Origin: Clavelina lepadiformis
Taxonomy: Eukaryota; Chordata; Ascidiacea; Aplousobranchia; Clavelinidae
Assembly: GCF_947623445.1 (NCBI RefSeq)
Contig: NC_135243.1
Location: forward strand, 4,156,501-4,220,500
Direction: 5' to 3'
DNA length: 64,000 nt
The notes beneath the pieces were generated by a model, which worked only from the letters and a program-made list of their open reading frames with translations, did no database searches and was not told the DNA's origin. Below are positions 42,874 through 55,463 of the stretch, one piece after another. Each line of letters starts with the position of its first letter. Within the stretch, counting starts at the first letter, position 1. A program made the position numbers and the translations under genes.

Positions 42874-45800
42874 TTAGTTTTTGCTTTCATCACCAGGTGG
42901 CCGACGTTTACCACAATACTTTTCGTGTATCTGAAGCCTGGCAGTTTGGAAAAACCCCCTTTGGCAATTCGGGCATTTGTGAGGTAATGTCTCGTTGTGC
43001 AATGCAGAGCAATGCACTCGATAATTGCCTTTAGTTTTAAAAGCAGCTGAACAATCCTCGCATATGTAAGGTCTTTCGCCGGTGTGTATGCGTTCGTGTT
43101 GCTCTAAATCTCTCTCACATTTGAATTTCTTATCGCAAGCCTTGCACTTGTGACGACATGCGCTCGGATGTGCTTGCATATGACGCGTAAAATCATTAAA
43201 GTTTTGAAACCTTGACCGACAAACCAAACATTGGTAAAACAGGAGATTTCTGTGAAGTCTCTCAACATGTTTTTTTAGATAAATCCGTGTAGCAAACTTT
43301 TTAGAGCATTGTTCACATGTGTATTTTTTCTCGCTGACGTGGATTTTCTCATGTGTGGTAAGTTTGCTTTTTATGGGGAATCTCTTGTCACAAGTTTCAC
43401 AAACATAAGGCGTCTCACCAGTATGAATCGTCATGTGATTGCGAAGAACTCCTGCATTGTTTGTAGAATAATCGCAATATTCGCACTGATGTTGTGTCGT
43501 AACAATTTTGTCCACATGTTGATCCTTTTCATGTCTGTTCAAAGCCTCTATATTGGCAGAAACCTCTTCAAATTCGTCACAAGCTCTATCTTCGGTAGAT
43601 GCTGAAAATGCAAAGGTTATATCCGTATACATGATTAAGATAATAATATGTTAGCATTGATTTTTAAATGCGAATTTTAAATACAATTAAACCCTAAATA
43701 ACTGAAGTCAACTTCTGCATACGTAATTATTAATTACTCATCCATCATGTCCCCAGCTAACTGCTTATCTTTCGAACCCGAATCGAGTGGTCTAATTGGA
43801 AGAAACGGTAACTTCCAAAGAGCTATGTTTGGTAATACCGCACATGCACAATCGGTTGTTTTGTACTAACTTTAAATTAGACATATATAAAATTGTATGA
43901 TTATATTTCAAAAGTTTCCGTAACCACCAAATACGTTGTTTACTGAAGTTAATTAGCTCTCGTTAATGTTTACCAGGGAAAAATTTCATCTTAGTAATGC
44001 TAAGTCAGTTGCATCACCTTAAATACATTAAAAACACATCATAAACTTACCCATTTTTTTGCATTCAGCTTCCAGCTGTCTATCCCTCGGTCCGGTCTGT
44101 CGGTCTTGTCTTTCCTGGGTCTCTTCTGACCTTTCAAGTTGTTCAGCGTATTGTTTTTCATATCGAGCCAAGATTTCTGTTCCACATGAAATCTTCTTCA
44201 CAGCGAGATAATATAATTTATCCCGATGTTGAAAAGCCTCCGCATTTTGTTCGTCGAGATTTCTGAAAACGAGTTGGTTTTTACAGATTGGATTAACTTG
44301 GCAATCCAGTTTGTAATAAATAACATCAAGCAAGGAAGCAGATTTTGCAAACTCTGAAAATACTTATTATCACAAACCATATCGTATATAGTCAAAAGTT
44401 GTTATTATAATATTAATGCAGATTATTGTAGGCCTATTGCACGTAAAAAATGTAATTAAATTTCCAAAACTAACAAATATTATTGTAGCCTACTTGACTG
44501 TTAAACCACTTCAGAATTGACAAAAAACAAGACTTTTTATTTTTATCTCGAAACAAATTGTTAAACATTTATTTGACCAACCACAATAGATTAACTGTTG
44601 CAAGGTAAAAGAAATACAAAATAAAGACTTACTAAAGGAAGCTTGGAAATACAAAGTATAAACAAAAAACCATACCTTGCACAATTGATGTATCTAAGCC
44701 AGTTACTTCTGATTGTATATGAACCATCAACGTAATGTGAGACTTTTCCATTTTTAAAAATCTGCAACAATCAATAATAAGCTTTGTTCTGTATTAATTG
44801 TTGTTGTAACCAGTTCAATATTGCAGTTTTGAACTCGAATTGATTGAATCTTTACGTTCCGTGTAAGAGCGTATATTGGCAGATCTATTACTTTCTAATC
44901 ACGTGTTTAACGAGAAATAAACGGATTGATTTTTTTCATGTTATGATTTTCTCAAACCTTTTCGGATTATTAAGCATTAAACCGCTAAAGACGTAGTGGA
45001 GGTTCACTCTCTCATCTGTATATTCAATACTTACTATATACCTCGTCATCTACAGAGGCGATGTTTTTCTATAGTCACAGTAAAACAAGTTGAGTTATGA
45101 TGAATGATAAAAATCCTATGTTACTCCATAGCTGGAATTAAATGGCTACCAAAGGCTTCTTACTCTATAGCGACACTTTACAAATAGGTTTAATACAAAC
45201 CACTTTCACCAAAAAGCTCACAAAAGGGCGGAATTTCTCCATAGAAAAGATTTGTAACAGCTTTTAAATAAAGTAATCTTTGTGTGAAATATGAGATGTT
45301 AATGAGTTAACGAAGTAAAATTGGTTTAGCAACTTTGCAACAGCAGGGATACAAATGAAATGATACCAATGGAAATTACCAATGGATACCATAGGAACAA
45401 TAGAAACACAAGGATTTAGCGTAAGTAAAACTTATCTATAGGATTTTTAGCCATAAACACACTGTACGTGTTTTTCTGTAGTTTGCAATTGGTCAATTCC
45501 TTCTTGCATGCAATAGTATAACAATAATTAAAATAAAACACAAAGAAGGGACTAGAGAAACTACATAGATAAGTTAACACTCACTTCTCGTACGAATCCA
45601 TGTTTTACTGCCGAAGACATTGCATAAATGAAAGCCTCGCTTTCATTTTGCATAATCTTGACACCTTCAAATGGGCCAAAAACTGATTGTTCGGCAAAAT
45701 CTTTTTCAGCCCAGGCCCCAAGTTTGTCAGATGAGATACCGGATGCTTTGATTGTTATGCCGGGTGGACATGTGCGTCGGTCACGGCCTAACGTGTTCTG

Positions 45801-46384
45801 CGATGACATAAGCATTCCAATAACAAAACGTCATATCATAGTATAGGAAAACTATAAAAACGAGTGCTAACACAAGTGATCTATTTTAAAGATATAGTCT
45901 ACCATTCATCATTCTTGTGCTGCGACGGACGGCACAAAATTATGCTTTAATTTTTATTTTAAATTCGCAGATTGAAACATTAACTTTTCAGCCAATGGAT
46001 TATGAAATCTAATATCTGCCTCATTTCTTGCTTTATGACAGTTTAAATTAGGAAATCTGATTGAATTGATTGTCTGATACTTTATATATGTTCAACAAAG
46101 AAACGTAACAGAACTTTAATTAGGAATTGCGAAAATTATGAAGTCTAGTATGGGCACCTTTACAAAATAAAATATTTCAAACTTTCATGTTTTATAATTT
46201 CAATATTGTTAGCTTCGAATGCATTTTCGCTTATTTACTCCTAATTGGTTAATGGATATTTTGAAAGTACATAGTAATCATTTATACCAGAGTAAGACAA
46301 GTATTAGGAAAAATTGAATCAAACAAAACTCACCCATCTTGTGAGAGTATTCTTCACAAAGACTTTCTTCATTTTTTGGCTCAT
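42874..46384 (-). CDS. PR/SET-domain zinc-finger protein, array copy 3
   Basis: Exons 46334-46384, 45585-45797, 44676-44761, 44051-44262, 42874-43601 total 1290 nt, 429 aa, all in frame. The PR domain reads KASGISSDKLGAWAEKDF, FGPFEG, RSNWLRYINCARNLDEQN and ISCGTEILARY. Exon 2 is 12 nt longer than in copies 1 and 2 (SEAFIYAMSSAVKH), so copies 3 and 4 form one subfamily. Seven fingers follow; the fourth keeps its zinc ligands (HMQAHP), unlike copy 1. Finger 5 ends in the consensus linker HTGERP. The last finger is C2HC-like (HEKYC). Probably a nuclear DNA-binding protein. Methyltransferase activity is inferred from family membership only. Confidence 0.9.
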
Positions 46385-47055
46385 ATTCATAAGTTTGTAT
46401 TTGTCGTGGTATACAAATACTAGAAATGGTCATTGGTTATTTTATAAATCAACAGAAATTATCTACAGAAAAGCATCAAGTTTTTAAGTAACTCGTAAAT
46501 CTTAATTGTAAAAGCAGATTTTGCATATATCGGATAACAGTACTTATACTGTTAGAGAATATCCTCTTTTTATATGTAAATTATTTTTGGCTACAAATAA
46601 TCGAAATTTCAGATCCGATTTAAAATACTACATGTACTTGCGGCTCACACAATAATTAAAGTTTTTAGATCAGCACAACAGCTAACGTACATGCTTGACT
46701 GACTAGAATATATAGCTTAAAATCAACTGTGAGCGTTATAAAGTTAGTGAGCTTATACCCTGCGTAGAAATTCTACGTATTTAAAGAATTTACCATTTAA
46801 CAGACGAATTAGTAAACCAGCTGTGTTTCTGTTCAAGTTTAAACGTCGTGAGTATTGAAGAGAAATTTGTTGATGTGCGCAACAAGACAACAGATAAACT
46901 GAAGCATTTAACTAACTATAGTTACCGGTTACCTGGTCTGCAACAAACCTTGTCTGACTAGAAACTTGCGTCTTTCTTTGAGGAACCTGCTTGCTGATTA
47001 CTTGGTTGTTTTCTTTTTCTGCATTTGTGTTTTTTTTTTCTTTATTTACTTAATT

Positions 47056-47198
47056 ATGACGTCGCAAGTGCTTGCAGAAGGTGGCGCCTTGCTTAATTGC
47101 TTTGCCGAAAACGTAAATCATGTGAATTTCACAAATTTTGCTTTTGTTTTCTGGCAGCGCGTGGTTAATCGTTTGAAAAGCAAGGCACGTAGTTTAAG
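47056..47198 (+). other. Candidate divergent exon upstream of array copy 3
   Basis: Open from ATG 47056 (MTSQVLAEGGALLNCF) to a GT donor at 47199 (AAG|gtgagg). It is about 670 bp upstream of the PR-gene start codon and on the opposite strand. Most residues match the unit-2 equivalent; the final splice phase differs by one base. No known domain. Confidence 0.3.
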
Positions 47199-47452
47199 GT
47201 GAGGTGTGTGTTTGGCTAATTACTTAGTTTGTTCTTTTCAGCAATAAAATTACCAAAAATGCAATTAATCGAAATTGCCCAATGGAACTTGATAAAATTT
47301 TGCACAAGAATTAAGCATGCCTAAAATTAGTATATTAATTAGTATTGTTAGTTATTAGTTAGTAATTAGCTTACAACTAGTATATTTTGGAATATAACTT
47401 AAATAAGATATTTCTCGCTCCAGTTATATTGGCCCAAAATCAAAGGTATAAG

Positions 47453-47788
47453 CAGGGTTGCCATCAGTCTCAAGTCAAAAATAAGGACGACTAGAAAATG
47501 AAAAACGAATACCACCTTAAAAAGTGTACAACAGGAGAAAGCAACCAATGTTCCTAAAAAAAAAAAAAAAAAAAAAACAAGACACTATCTGCATGTTCAT
47601 AATTTTGGTATCTCTTTGGTACAAAATAGAATCGTAAAGGTGACAAAATGCCCAAAATACGAACCTCTGCTCTAAAAATAAGACGAAAATAAGAACATTT
47701 CTTAGAAAAAAGGACAAAAATATTTTCTAAGACACGGACCTTCAAAATAAGGACAAATCTTAGAAATAAGGACGGTATGGCAACCCTG
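47453..47788. mobile_element. hAT MITE with 8-bp duplication and empty sister sites (unit 3)
   Basis: Termini CAGGGTTGCCAT and ATGGCAACCCTG are flanked by GGTATAAG at 47445-47452 and 47789-47796. Unit 4 has the uninserted site near 54630-54640 (gaaggtataggcctac), and unit 1 has it near 36648 (aaaagtatagtttt). The element is 336 bp, contains a run of about 20 A, and has several 'aataaggac' repeats. It has no coding capacity. Confidence 0.9.
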
Positions 47789-49540
47789 GGTATAAGCCTA
47801 TATTTTGGACCAGAAATATGCATTTCACACATTTTCATGCTAATTTTTGTCTACACATTCTGCAAACAACCTGGATCTTTGAAAATCGCCCAAAACTAAG
47901 ATAATTTCCAGGCTAATAAACAAAACCAACCAAATTGCTCTATGATTGGTTCACGTAAACTTTGAAAGCTCTACGTAATAGTCTAACAAAATGAGAGAAA
48001 TCATATTGTTTCAACCAAGCATCTTCTAAGGTAACTTTTAAAATCCAGATCAAAAAAACAAATACAAAACTGTACGGCAGTTCTCAATAGAACCCATGTC
48101 ATAATCAACATGCTTTTGGGTTATTGTCATGTAGTTCAGTCTCCTGTTATTTTTACAAAAGTACGTGTTGAAAATTATCAATGTACTTGACACATTTCTT
48201 TAATGTTGAGCGAAGCTTAATCGGCCCGTGCTGTGATTCACATATTGTGCAATTCCTACGCTTGAATCTTCATAAGTTTCATATAATCGTTAATAACTCT
48301 TCACAAAAATCTTAATATCACCTTTAATGGTTTTGTTTGCTGTGACTTGTGACTTTGTGCTGTGACTTCGTTTGACTTTACAGTTCGAATTGTCACCTCT
48401 TAACGCTACAAAATAAGTCAGAATCATTATTAGAGAGTCACATTTATCGACTCTTCACAAGCGCAACTTGCCTAAACCTGACCTGTAAGTTTGGAAAACC
48501 TTTTGCAGTTTTAGTATCAATATTGTTGTTATTAGTGGATCTGAGCCTTGAAGCTTGGAATCATATTATTTCATGTCTCATCTGACCATGCATGGCCTAG
48601 GTATTAGGCAGAAGATTCCAAGATAAGTGACCTACGACTCGTCTTGTTGAAATGAAGTTACAAAACCATCTGTCACATCGAGCAAAAGAATTTTTGTTTG
48701 TTTTATATGGAACATGTTACACATTAATTCATGCATACACACGTATTTTGTTATGGTAAGTAACGAATCAGCCAGCTTAAAACACAATTCCACTATTTTA
48801 TTAATGGGCAAATGCGACTTTGTTGATAAAAAAAATATGGTAAACATTCGATTACACACGAAAACTTAACCACGATCCACAAAATATTAAAACTTACATT
48901 TAATTTCACTTTCTATCAAACCATTCCAAAACAAGTAATTGTAACAAGATTTAATGTAATTGTGATAAAAACTGTTGCTGGCCACTCACTAAACCCATCT
49001 GTTGAATACAAAAATTTATGTTAATAATAACAGTAACAATATAAGATAGGTTGTATTTCGGCCGCAAGTGTCTGCCGATTCTGTCAAAACGTTTTCCAAC
49101 GAGACATAATGTCGAACAATGAATCGATTAATTTGAAACTTCCACCAAACCAAATGGAGATATCGAGATTGTTCGACTGCAGGTGGCATGTGATAAGAAC
49201 ACGTTGGTTATTTGTTATCTACCGTTGACCACACAAAAATAATGGAGAGCACGACTGTATGACGGATGTTTTGAAAACCAGTCTAAGACGGTGCAAAAAC
49301 AATCAACACAGCTCTAAAATGTTTGTCAAATAAATACTAGTTGGGTTTCTTTTCGTAATAGAGTGGTTGGTGTTCTTTATCATTTCATATCATATGTCAT
49401 TTCTTCATTGCGCTCATCACTTAGTTGCGTTTATCACGTTGAATTGTAACTTGTTGATTGTGTACAAGTCGACACGATGCTCCACAGAAACAGCAACCCT
49501 TCCATTTAATCCTATGTTGTCCGGTAGACGATGTCATGAA

Positions 49541-49728
49541 CAATGTTCCCTTTAGTTTTTCACGAGTCTTGAGCAAACACGCTACCCGGTCCCTTGGACT
49601 ACCGTGAGCAACATCAGACATCCGCACTGTGGACATGCCAGCATCGCATCGATTTTTTTCTTGTGCGCGGAGATCGTGTCAGCAGTGCGCATTTGCGCAC
49701 GCGCACAGTTTAGGGGAAACTGTGCATG
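49541..49728. mobile_element. hAT-like MITE with 8-bp duplication, longer copy (unit 4)
   Basis: Same insertion as 42405-42534, with GTCATGAA at 49533-49540 and 49729-49736. It keeps roughly 60 internal bases (ccgtgagcaacatcagacat onward) that are missing from the unit-3 copy. Confidence 0.78.
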
Positions 49729-49901
49729 GTCATGAATATTGCAATGATGGAAGCTCGCAAGCTGGGCCAGTCAGCACACAAAGGTGGTGAAGGCTTCTGT
49801 TTACATAATTTTCCCATCAAACGCAGTTTTAGCAATAAGAAGCAGCAATAAAGAAACAATTTACATAGACACGCAACTACAGTCATAAAAAAAAGTTTCT
49901 T

Positions 49902-49907
49902 TTTATT
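49902..49907 (-). terminator. Predicted poly(A) signal of array gene 4
   Basis: AATAAA on the minus strand about 160 bp past the stop codon, conserved in units 1 and 3. Confidence 0.55.
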
Positions 49908-50067
49908 TTCACTTTGAACAAAACAATTTAACGAATTTAATTATAATACGAGGTTAAAAACGTGTTAAAGTATTTCTCGTGGAGACATATAATACACAAT
50001 TTTTTCATTAAAAGGAAAGAATGTTAATCTTCAAATAAATTTTTTAAAACGCAATTACAAAATTCCT

Positions 50068-53000
50068 TTAGTTTTTGCTTTCATCACCAGGTGGCCGACG
50101 TTTACCACAATACTTTTCGTGTATCTGAAGCCTGGCAATTTGGAAAAACCCCCTTTGGCAATTCGGGCATTTGTGAGGTAATGTCTCGTTGTGCAATGCA
50201 GAGCAATGCACTCGATAATCGCCTTTAGTTTTAAAAGCAGCTGAACAATCCTCGCATATGTAAGGTCTTTCTCCGGTGTGTATGCGTTCGTGTTGCTCTA
50301 AATCTCTCTCACATTTGAATTTCTTATCACAAATCTTGCACTTGTGACGACATGCGCCCGGATGTGCTTGCATATGACGCGTAAAATCATTAAAGTTTTG
50401 AAACCTTGACCGACAAACCAAACACTGGTAAAGGAGCAGATTTCTGTGAAGTCTCTCAACATGTTTTTTTAGATAACTCTGTGTAGCAAACTTTTTAGAG
50501 CATTGTACACATGCGTATTTTTTCTCGCTGACGTGGATTTTCTCATGTGTGGTAAGTTTGCTTTTTATGGGGAATCGCTTGTCACAAGTTTCACAAACAT
50601 AAGGCGTCTCACCAGTATGAATCGTCATGTGATTGCGAAGAACTCCTGCATTGTTTGTAGAATAATCGCAATATTCGCACTGATGTTGTGTCGTAACAAT
50701 TTTGTCCACATGTTGATCCTTTTCATGTCTGTTCAAAGCCTCTATGTTGGCAGAAACCTCTTCAAATTCGTCACAAGCTTGATCTTCGGTAGATGCTGAA
50801 AAAACAAAGGTTATATCCGTATACATGATTAAGATAATAATATGTTAGCATTGATTTTTAAATGCGAATTTTAAATACAATTAAACCCTAAATAACTGAA
50901 GTCAACTTCTGCATACGTAATTAGTAATTACTCATCCATGTCGCCAGCTAACTGCTTATCTTTTGAACCCGACTCGAGTGGTCTAATTGGAAGAAACGGT
51001 AACTTCCAAAAAGCTATGTTTGGTAATACCGCACATGCACAATCGGTTGTTTTGTACTAACTTTAAATTAGACATATATAAAATCGTATGATTATATTTC
51101 AAAAGTTTCCGTAACCACCAAATACGTTGTTTACTGAAGTTAATTAGCTCTCGTTAATGTTTACCAGGGAAAAATTTCATCTTAGTGATGCTAAGTCAGT
51201 TGCATCACCTTAAATACATTAAAAACACATCATAAACTTACCCATTTTTTTGCATTCAGCTTCCAGCTGTCTATCCCTCGGTCCGATCTGTCGGTCTTGT
51301 CTTTCCTGGGTCTCTTCTGACCTTTCAAGTTGTTCAGCGTATTGTTTTTCATATCGAGCCAAGATTTCTGTTCCACATGAAATCTTCTTCACAGCGAGAT
51401 AATATAATTTATCCCGATGTTGAAAAGCCTCCGCATTTTGTTCGTCGAGATTTCTAAAAACGAGTTGATTTTTACAGATTGGATTAACTTGGCAATCCAG
51501 TTTGTAATAAATAACATCAAGCAAGCAAGCAGATTTTGCTTAACTCTGAAAACATTTATTATCACAAACCATATCGTATATAGTCAAAAGTTGTTATTAT
51601 AATATTAGTGCAGATTATTGTAGGCCTATGGCACGTAAAAAATGTAATTAAAATTCCAAAACTAACAAATATTATTGTAGCCTACTTGACTGTTAAACCA
51701 CTTCAGAATTGACAAAAAACAAGACTTTTTATTTTTATCTCGAAACAAATCGTTAAACATTTATTTGACCAACCACAATAGATTAACTGTTGCAAGGTAA
51801 AAGAAATACAAAATAAAGACTTACTAAAGGAAGCTTGGAAATACAAAGTATAAACAAAAAACCATACCTTGCACAATTGATGTATCTAAGCCAGTTACTT
51901 CTGTTTGTATATGAACCATCAACGTAATGTGAGACTTTTCCATTTTTAAAAATCTGCAACAATCAATAATAAGCTTTGTTCTGTATTAATTGTTGTTGTA
52001 ACCAGTTCAATATTGCAGTTTTGAACTCGAATTGGCTGAATCTTTACGTTCCGTGTACGAGCGTATATTGGCAGATCTATAACTTTCTAATCGTGTGTTT
52101 AACGAGAAATAAACGGATTGATTTTTTTCATGTTATGATTTTCTCAAACCTTTTCGGATTATTAAGCATTAAACCGCTAAAGACGTAGTGGAGGTTCACT
52201 CTCTTATCTGTGTATCGAATATTTACGATATACATCGTCATCTACAGAGGCGATGTTTTTCTATAGTCACAGTAAAACAAGTTGAGTTATGATAAATGAT
52301 AAAAAATCCTATGTTACTCCATAGCTGGAATTAAATGGCTACCAAAGGCTTCTTACTTTATAGCGACACTTTACAAATAGATTTAATACAAACCACTTTC
52401 ACCAAAAAGCTCACAAAAGGGCGGAATTTCTCCATAGAAAAGATTTGTAACAGCTTTTAAATAAAGTAATCTTTGTGTGAAATATGAGATGTTAATGAGT
52501 TAACGAAGTAAAATTGGTTTAGTAACTTTGCAACGGCAGGGATACAAATGAAATGATACCAATGGATACCATAGGAACAATAGAAACACAAGGATTTAGC
52601 GTAAGTAAAACTTATCTATAGGATTTTTAGCCATAAACACACTGTACGTGTTTTTCTGTAGTTTGCAATTGGTCAATTTCTTCTTGCATGCAATAGTATA
52701 ACAATAATTAAAATAGAACACAAAGAAGGGACTAGAGAAACTACATAGATTAGTTAACACTCACTTCTCGTACGAATCCATGTTTTACTTCCGAAGACAT
52801 TGCATGAATGAAAGCCTCGCTTTCATTTTGCAGAATCTTTGCACCTTCAAATGGGCCAAAAACGGATTGTTCGGCAAAATCTTTTTCAGCCCAGGCCCCA
52901 AGTTTGTCAGATGAGATACCGGATGCTTTGATTGTTATGCCGGGTGGACATGTGCGTCGGTCACGGTCTAACGTGTTCTGCGATGACATAAGCATTCCAA

Positions 53001-53562
53001 TAACAAAACGTCATATCATAGTAGGAAAACTATAAAAACGAGTGCTAACACAAGTGATCTATTTTAAGGATATAGTCTACCATTCATCATTCTTGTGCTG
53101 CGACGGACGGCACAAAATTATGCTTAAATTTTTATTTTAAATTCGCAGATTGAAACATTAACTTTTCAGCCAATGGATTATGAAATCTAATATCTGCCTC
53201 ATTTCTTGCTTTATGACAGTTTAAATTAGGAAATCTGATTGAATTGATTGTCTGATACTTCATATATGTTCAACAAAGAAACGTAAAAGAACTTTAATTA
53301 GGAATTGCGTAAATTATGAAGTCTAGTATGGGCACCTTTACAAAATAAAACATTTCAAACTTTCATGTTTTACAATTTCAATATTGTTAGCTTCGAATGC
53401 ATTTTCGCTTATTTACTCCTAATCGGTTAATTGTTAAATTCAAAGTAAAGAATTATCATTTATATCAGAGTAAGACAAGTATTAGGAAAAATTGAATCAA
53501 ACAAAACTCACCCATCTTGTGAGAGTATTCTTCACAAAGACTTTCTTCATTTTTTGGCTCAT
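50068..53562 (-). CDS. PR/SET-domain zinc-finger protein, array copy 4
   Basis: Exons 53512-53562, 52765-52977, 51868-51953, 51242-51453, 50068-50795 total 1290 nt, 429 aa, in frame throughout. Architecture as in copy 3: a complete PR/SET domain across exons 2-4, then seven zinc fingers on the last exon. Within the 252 codons of the last-exon ORF the two proteins differ at 11 residues. Among these are helix position 2 of finger 3 (ATQSYL versus ATRIYL) and position 3 of finger 6 (KTKGDY versus KTKGNY), both DNA-contact positions by the standard finger model. Finger 3 of this copy (YACVQC, ATQ) is closer to copy 1 than to copy 3, suggesting exchange between copies. Confidence 0.9.
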
Positions 53563-54243
53563 ATTCATAAGTTTGTATTTGTCGTGGTCTGCAAATACTA
53601 AAAGTGGTCAATGGTCATTGGTCATTCTATAAATCAACAGAAATTATCTGTAGAAAAAGCATCAAGTTTTTAAGTAACTCGTAAATCTTAACTGTAAAAG
53701 CAGATTTTGCATATATCGGATATAAGTATATACTGTTAGAGAATATCCTCTTTTTATATGTAAATTATTTTTGGCTACAACTAATCGAAATTTCAGATCC
53801 GATTTAAAATACTACATGTACTTGTGGCTCACACAATAATTAAAGTTTTTAGATTAGCACAACAGCTAACGTACATGCTTGACTGACTAGAACATATAGC
53901 TTAAAATCAACTGTGAACGTTATAAAGTTAGTGAGCTTGTACCCTGCGTAGTAATTCTACGTATTTAAAGAATTTACCAGTTAACAGACGAATTAGTAAA
54001 CCAGCTGTGTTTCTGTTCAAGTTTAAACGTCGTGGGTATTGAAGAGAAATTTGTTGATGTGAGCAACAAGCCAACAGATAAACTCAAGCATTTAACTAAC
54101 TATAGTTACCGGTTACCTGGTCTGCAACAAACCTTGTCTGACTAGAAACTTGCGTCTTTCTTTGAGGAACCTGCTTGCTGATTACTTTGGTTGTTTTCTA
54201 TTTCTGCATTTGTGTTTTTTTTTCTTTCTTTATTTACTTAATT

Positions 54244-54385
54244 ATGACGTCGCAAGTGCTTGCAGAAGGTGGCGCTTGCTTAATTGCTTTGCCGAAAACG
54301 TAAATCATGTGAATTACACAAATTTTGCTTTTGTTTTCTGGCAGCGCGTGGTTAATCGTTTGAAAAGCAAGGCACGTAGTTTAAG
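54244..54385 (+). pseudogene. Frameshifted divergent exon candidate, unit 4
   Basis: Matches the open segment at 47056-47198, but a one-base deletion (ggcgcttgc in place of ggcgccttgc) breaks the ATG-initiated frame after about ten codons. If the unit-2 and unit-3 versions are real exons, this one is dead. Confidence 0.3.
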
Positions 54386-55463
54386 GTGAGGAGTGTGTTT
54401 GGCTAATTACTTAGTTTGTTCTTTTCAGCAATAAAATTACCAAAAATGCAATTAATCGAAATTGCCCAATGGAACTTGATAAAATTTTGCACAAGAATTA
54501 AGCATGCCTAAAACCAGTATATTAATTAGTATTGTTAGTTATTAGTTAGTAATTAGCCTAAAACTAGTATATTTTGGAATATAACTTAAATAAGATATTT
54601 CTAGCTCCCGTTATATTGGCCCAAAATCGAAGGTATAGGCCTACATTTTGGACCAGAAATATGCATTTCACACATTTTCATGCTAATTTTTGTCTACACA
54701 TTCTGCAAACAATCTGGATCTTTGAAAATCGCCCAAAACTAAGATAATTTCCAGGCTAATAAACAAAACCAACCAAATTGCTCTATGATTGGTTCACGTA
54801 AACTTTGAAAGCTCTACGTAATAGTCTAACAAAATGAGAGAAATCATATTGTTTCAACCAAGCATCTTCTAAGGTAACTTTTAAAATCCAGATCAAAAAA
54901 ACAAATACAAAACTGTACCGCAGTTCTCAATAGAACTCATGTCATAATCAACATGCTTTTGGGTTATTGTCATGTAGTTCAGACTCCTGTTATTTTTATA
55001 AAAGTACGTGTTGAAAATTATCAATGTACTTGACATATTTCTTTATTGTTGAGCAAAGCTTATTCGGCCCGTGCAGTGATTCACATATTGTGCAATTCCT
55101 ACGCTTGAATCTTCATAAATTTCATATAATCGTTAATAACTCTTCACAAAAATCTTAATATCACCTTTAATGTTTTTTTTGCTGTGACTTGTGACTTTGT
55201 GTTGTGTCTTCCTTTGACTTTATATTTCAAATTGTCACCTCTTAACGCTACAAAATAAGTCAGAATCATCATTTGAGAGTCAAATTTATCGACTCTTCAC
55301 AGGCGCAACTTGCCTAAGCCTGACCTGCAAGTTTGGATATCAATATTGTTGTTATTAGTGGATCTGAGCCTTGAAGCTTGGAATCATATTATTTCATGTC
55401 TCGTCTGACCATGAATGGCCTAGGTATTAGGCAGAAGATTTCAAGAAAAATGACCTACCATTC

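Larger units (their letters stand above)
41904..49036 (-). repeat. Tandem array unit 3 (complete)
   Basis: A full unit of 7133 bp starting at the same base as units 1 and 4 (caatataagatagg). It carries a complete PR/SET zinc-finger gene, a candidate divergent exon and two hAT-like MITEs. Confidence 0.87.

Noticed and set aside
43309..43605. Plus-strand 98-codon ORF, repeated at 50503-50799
   Set aside because: It lies antisense to the zinc-finger exon and repeats only because the exon is duplicated. Its residues mirror the finger codons.
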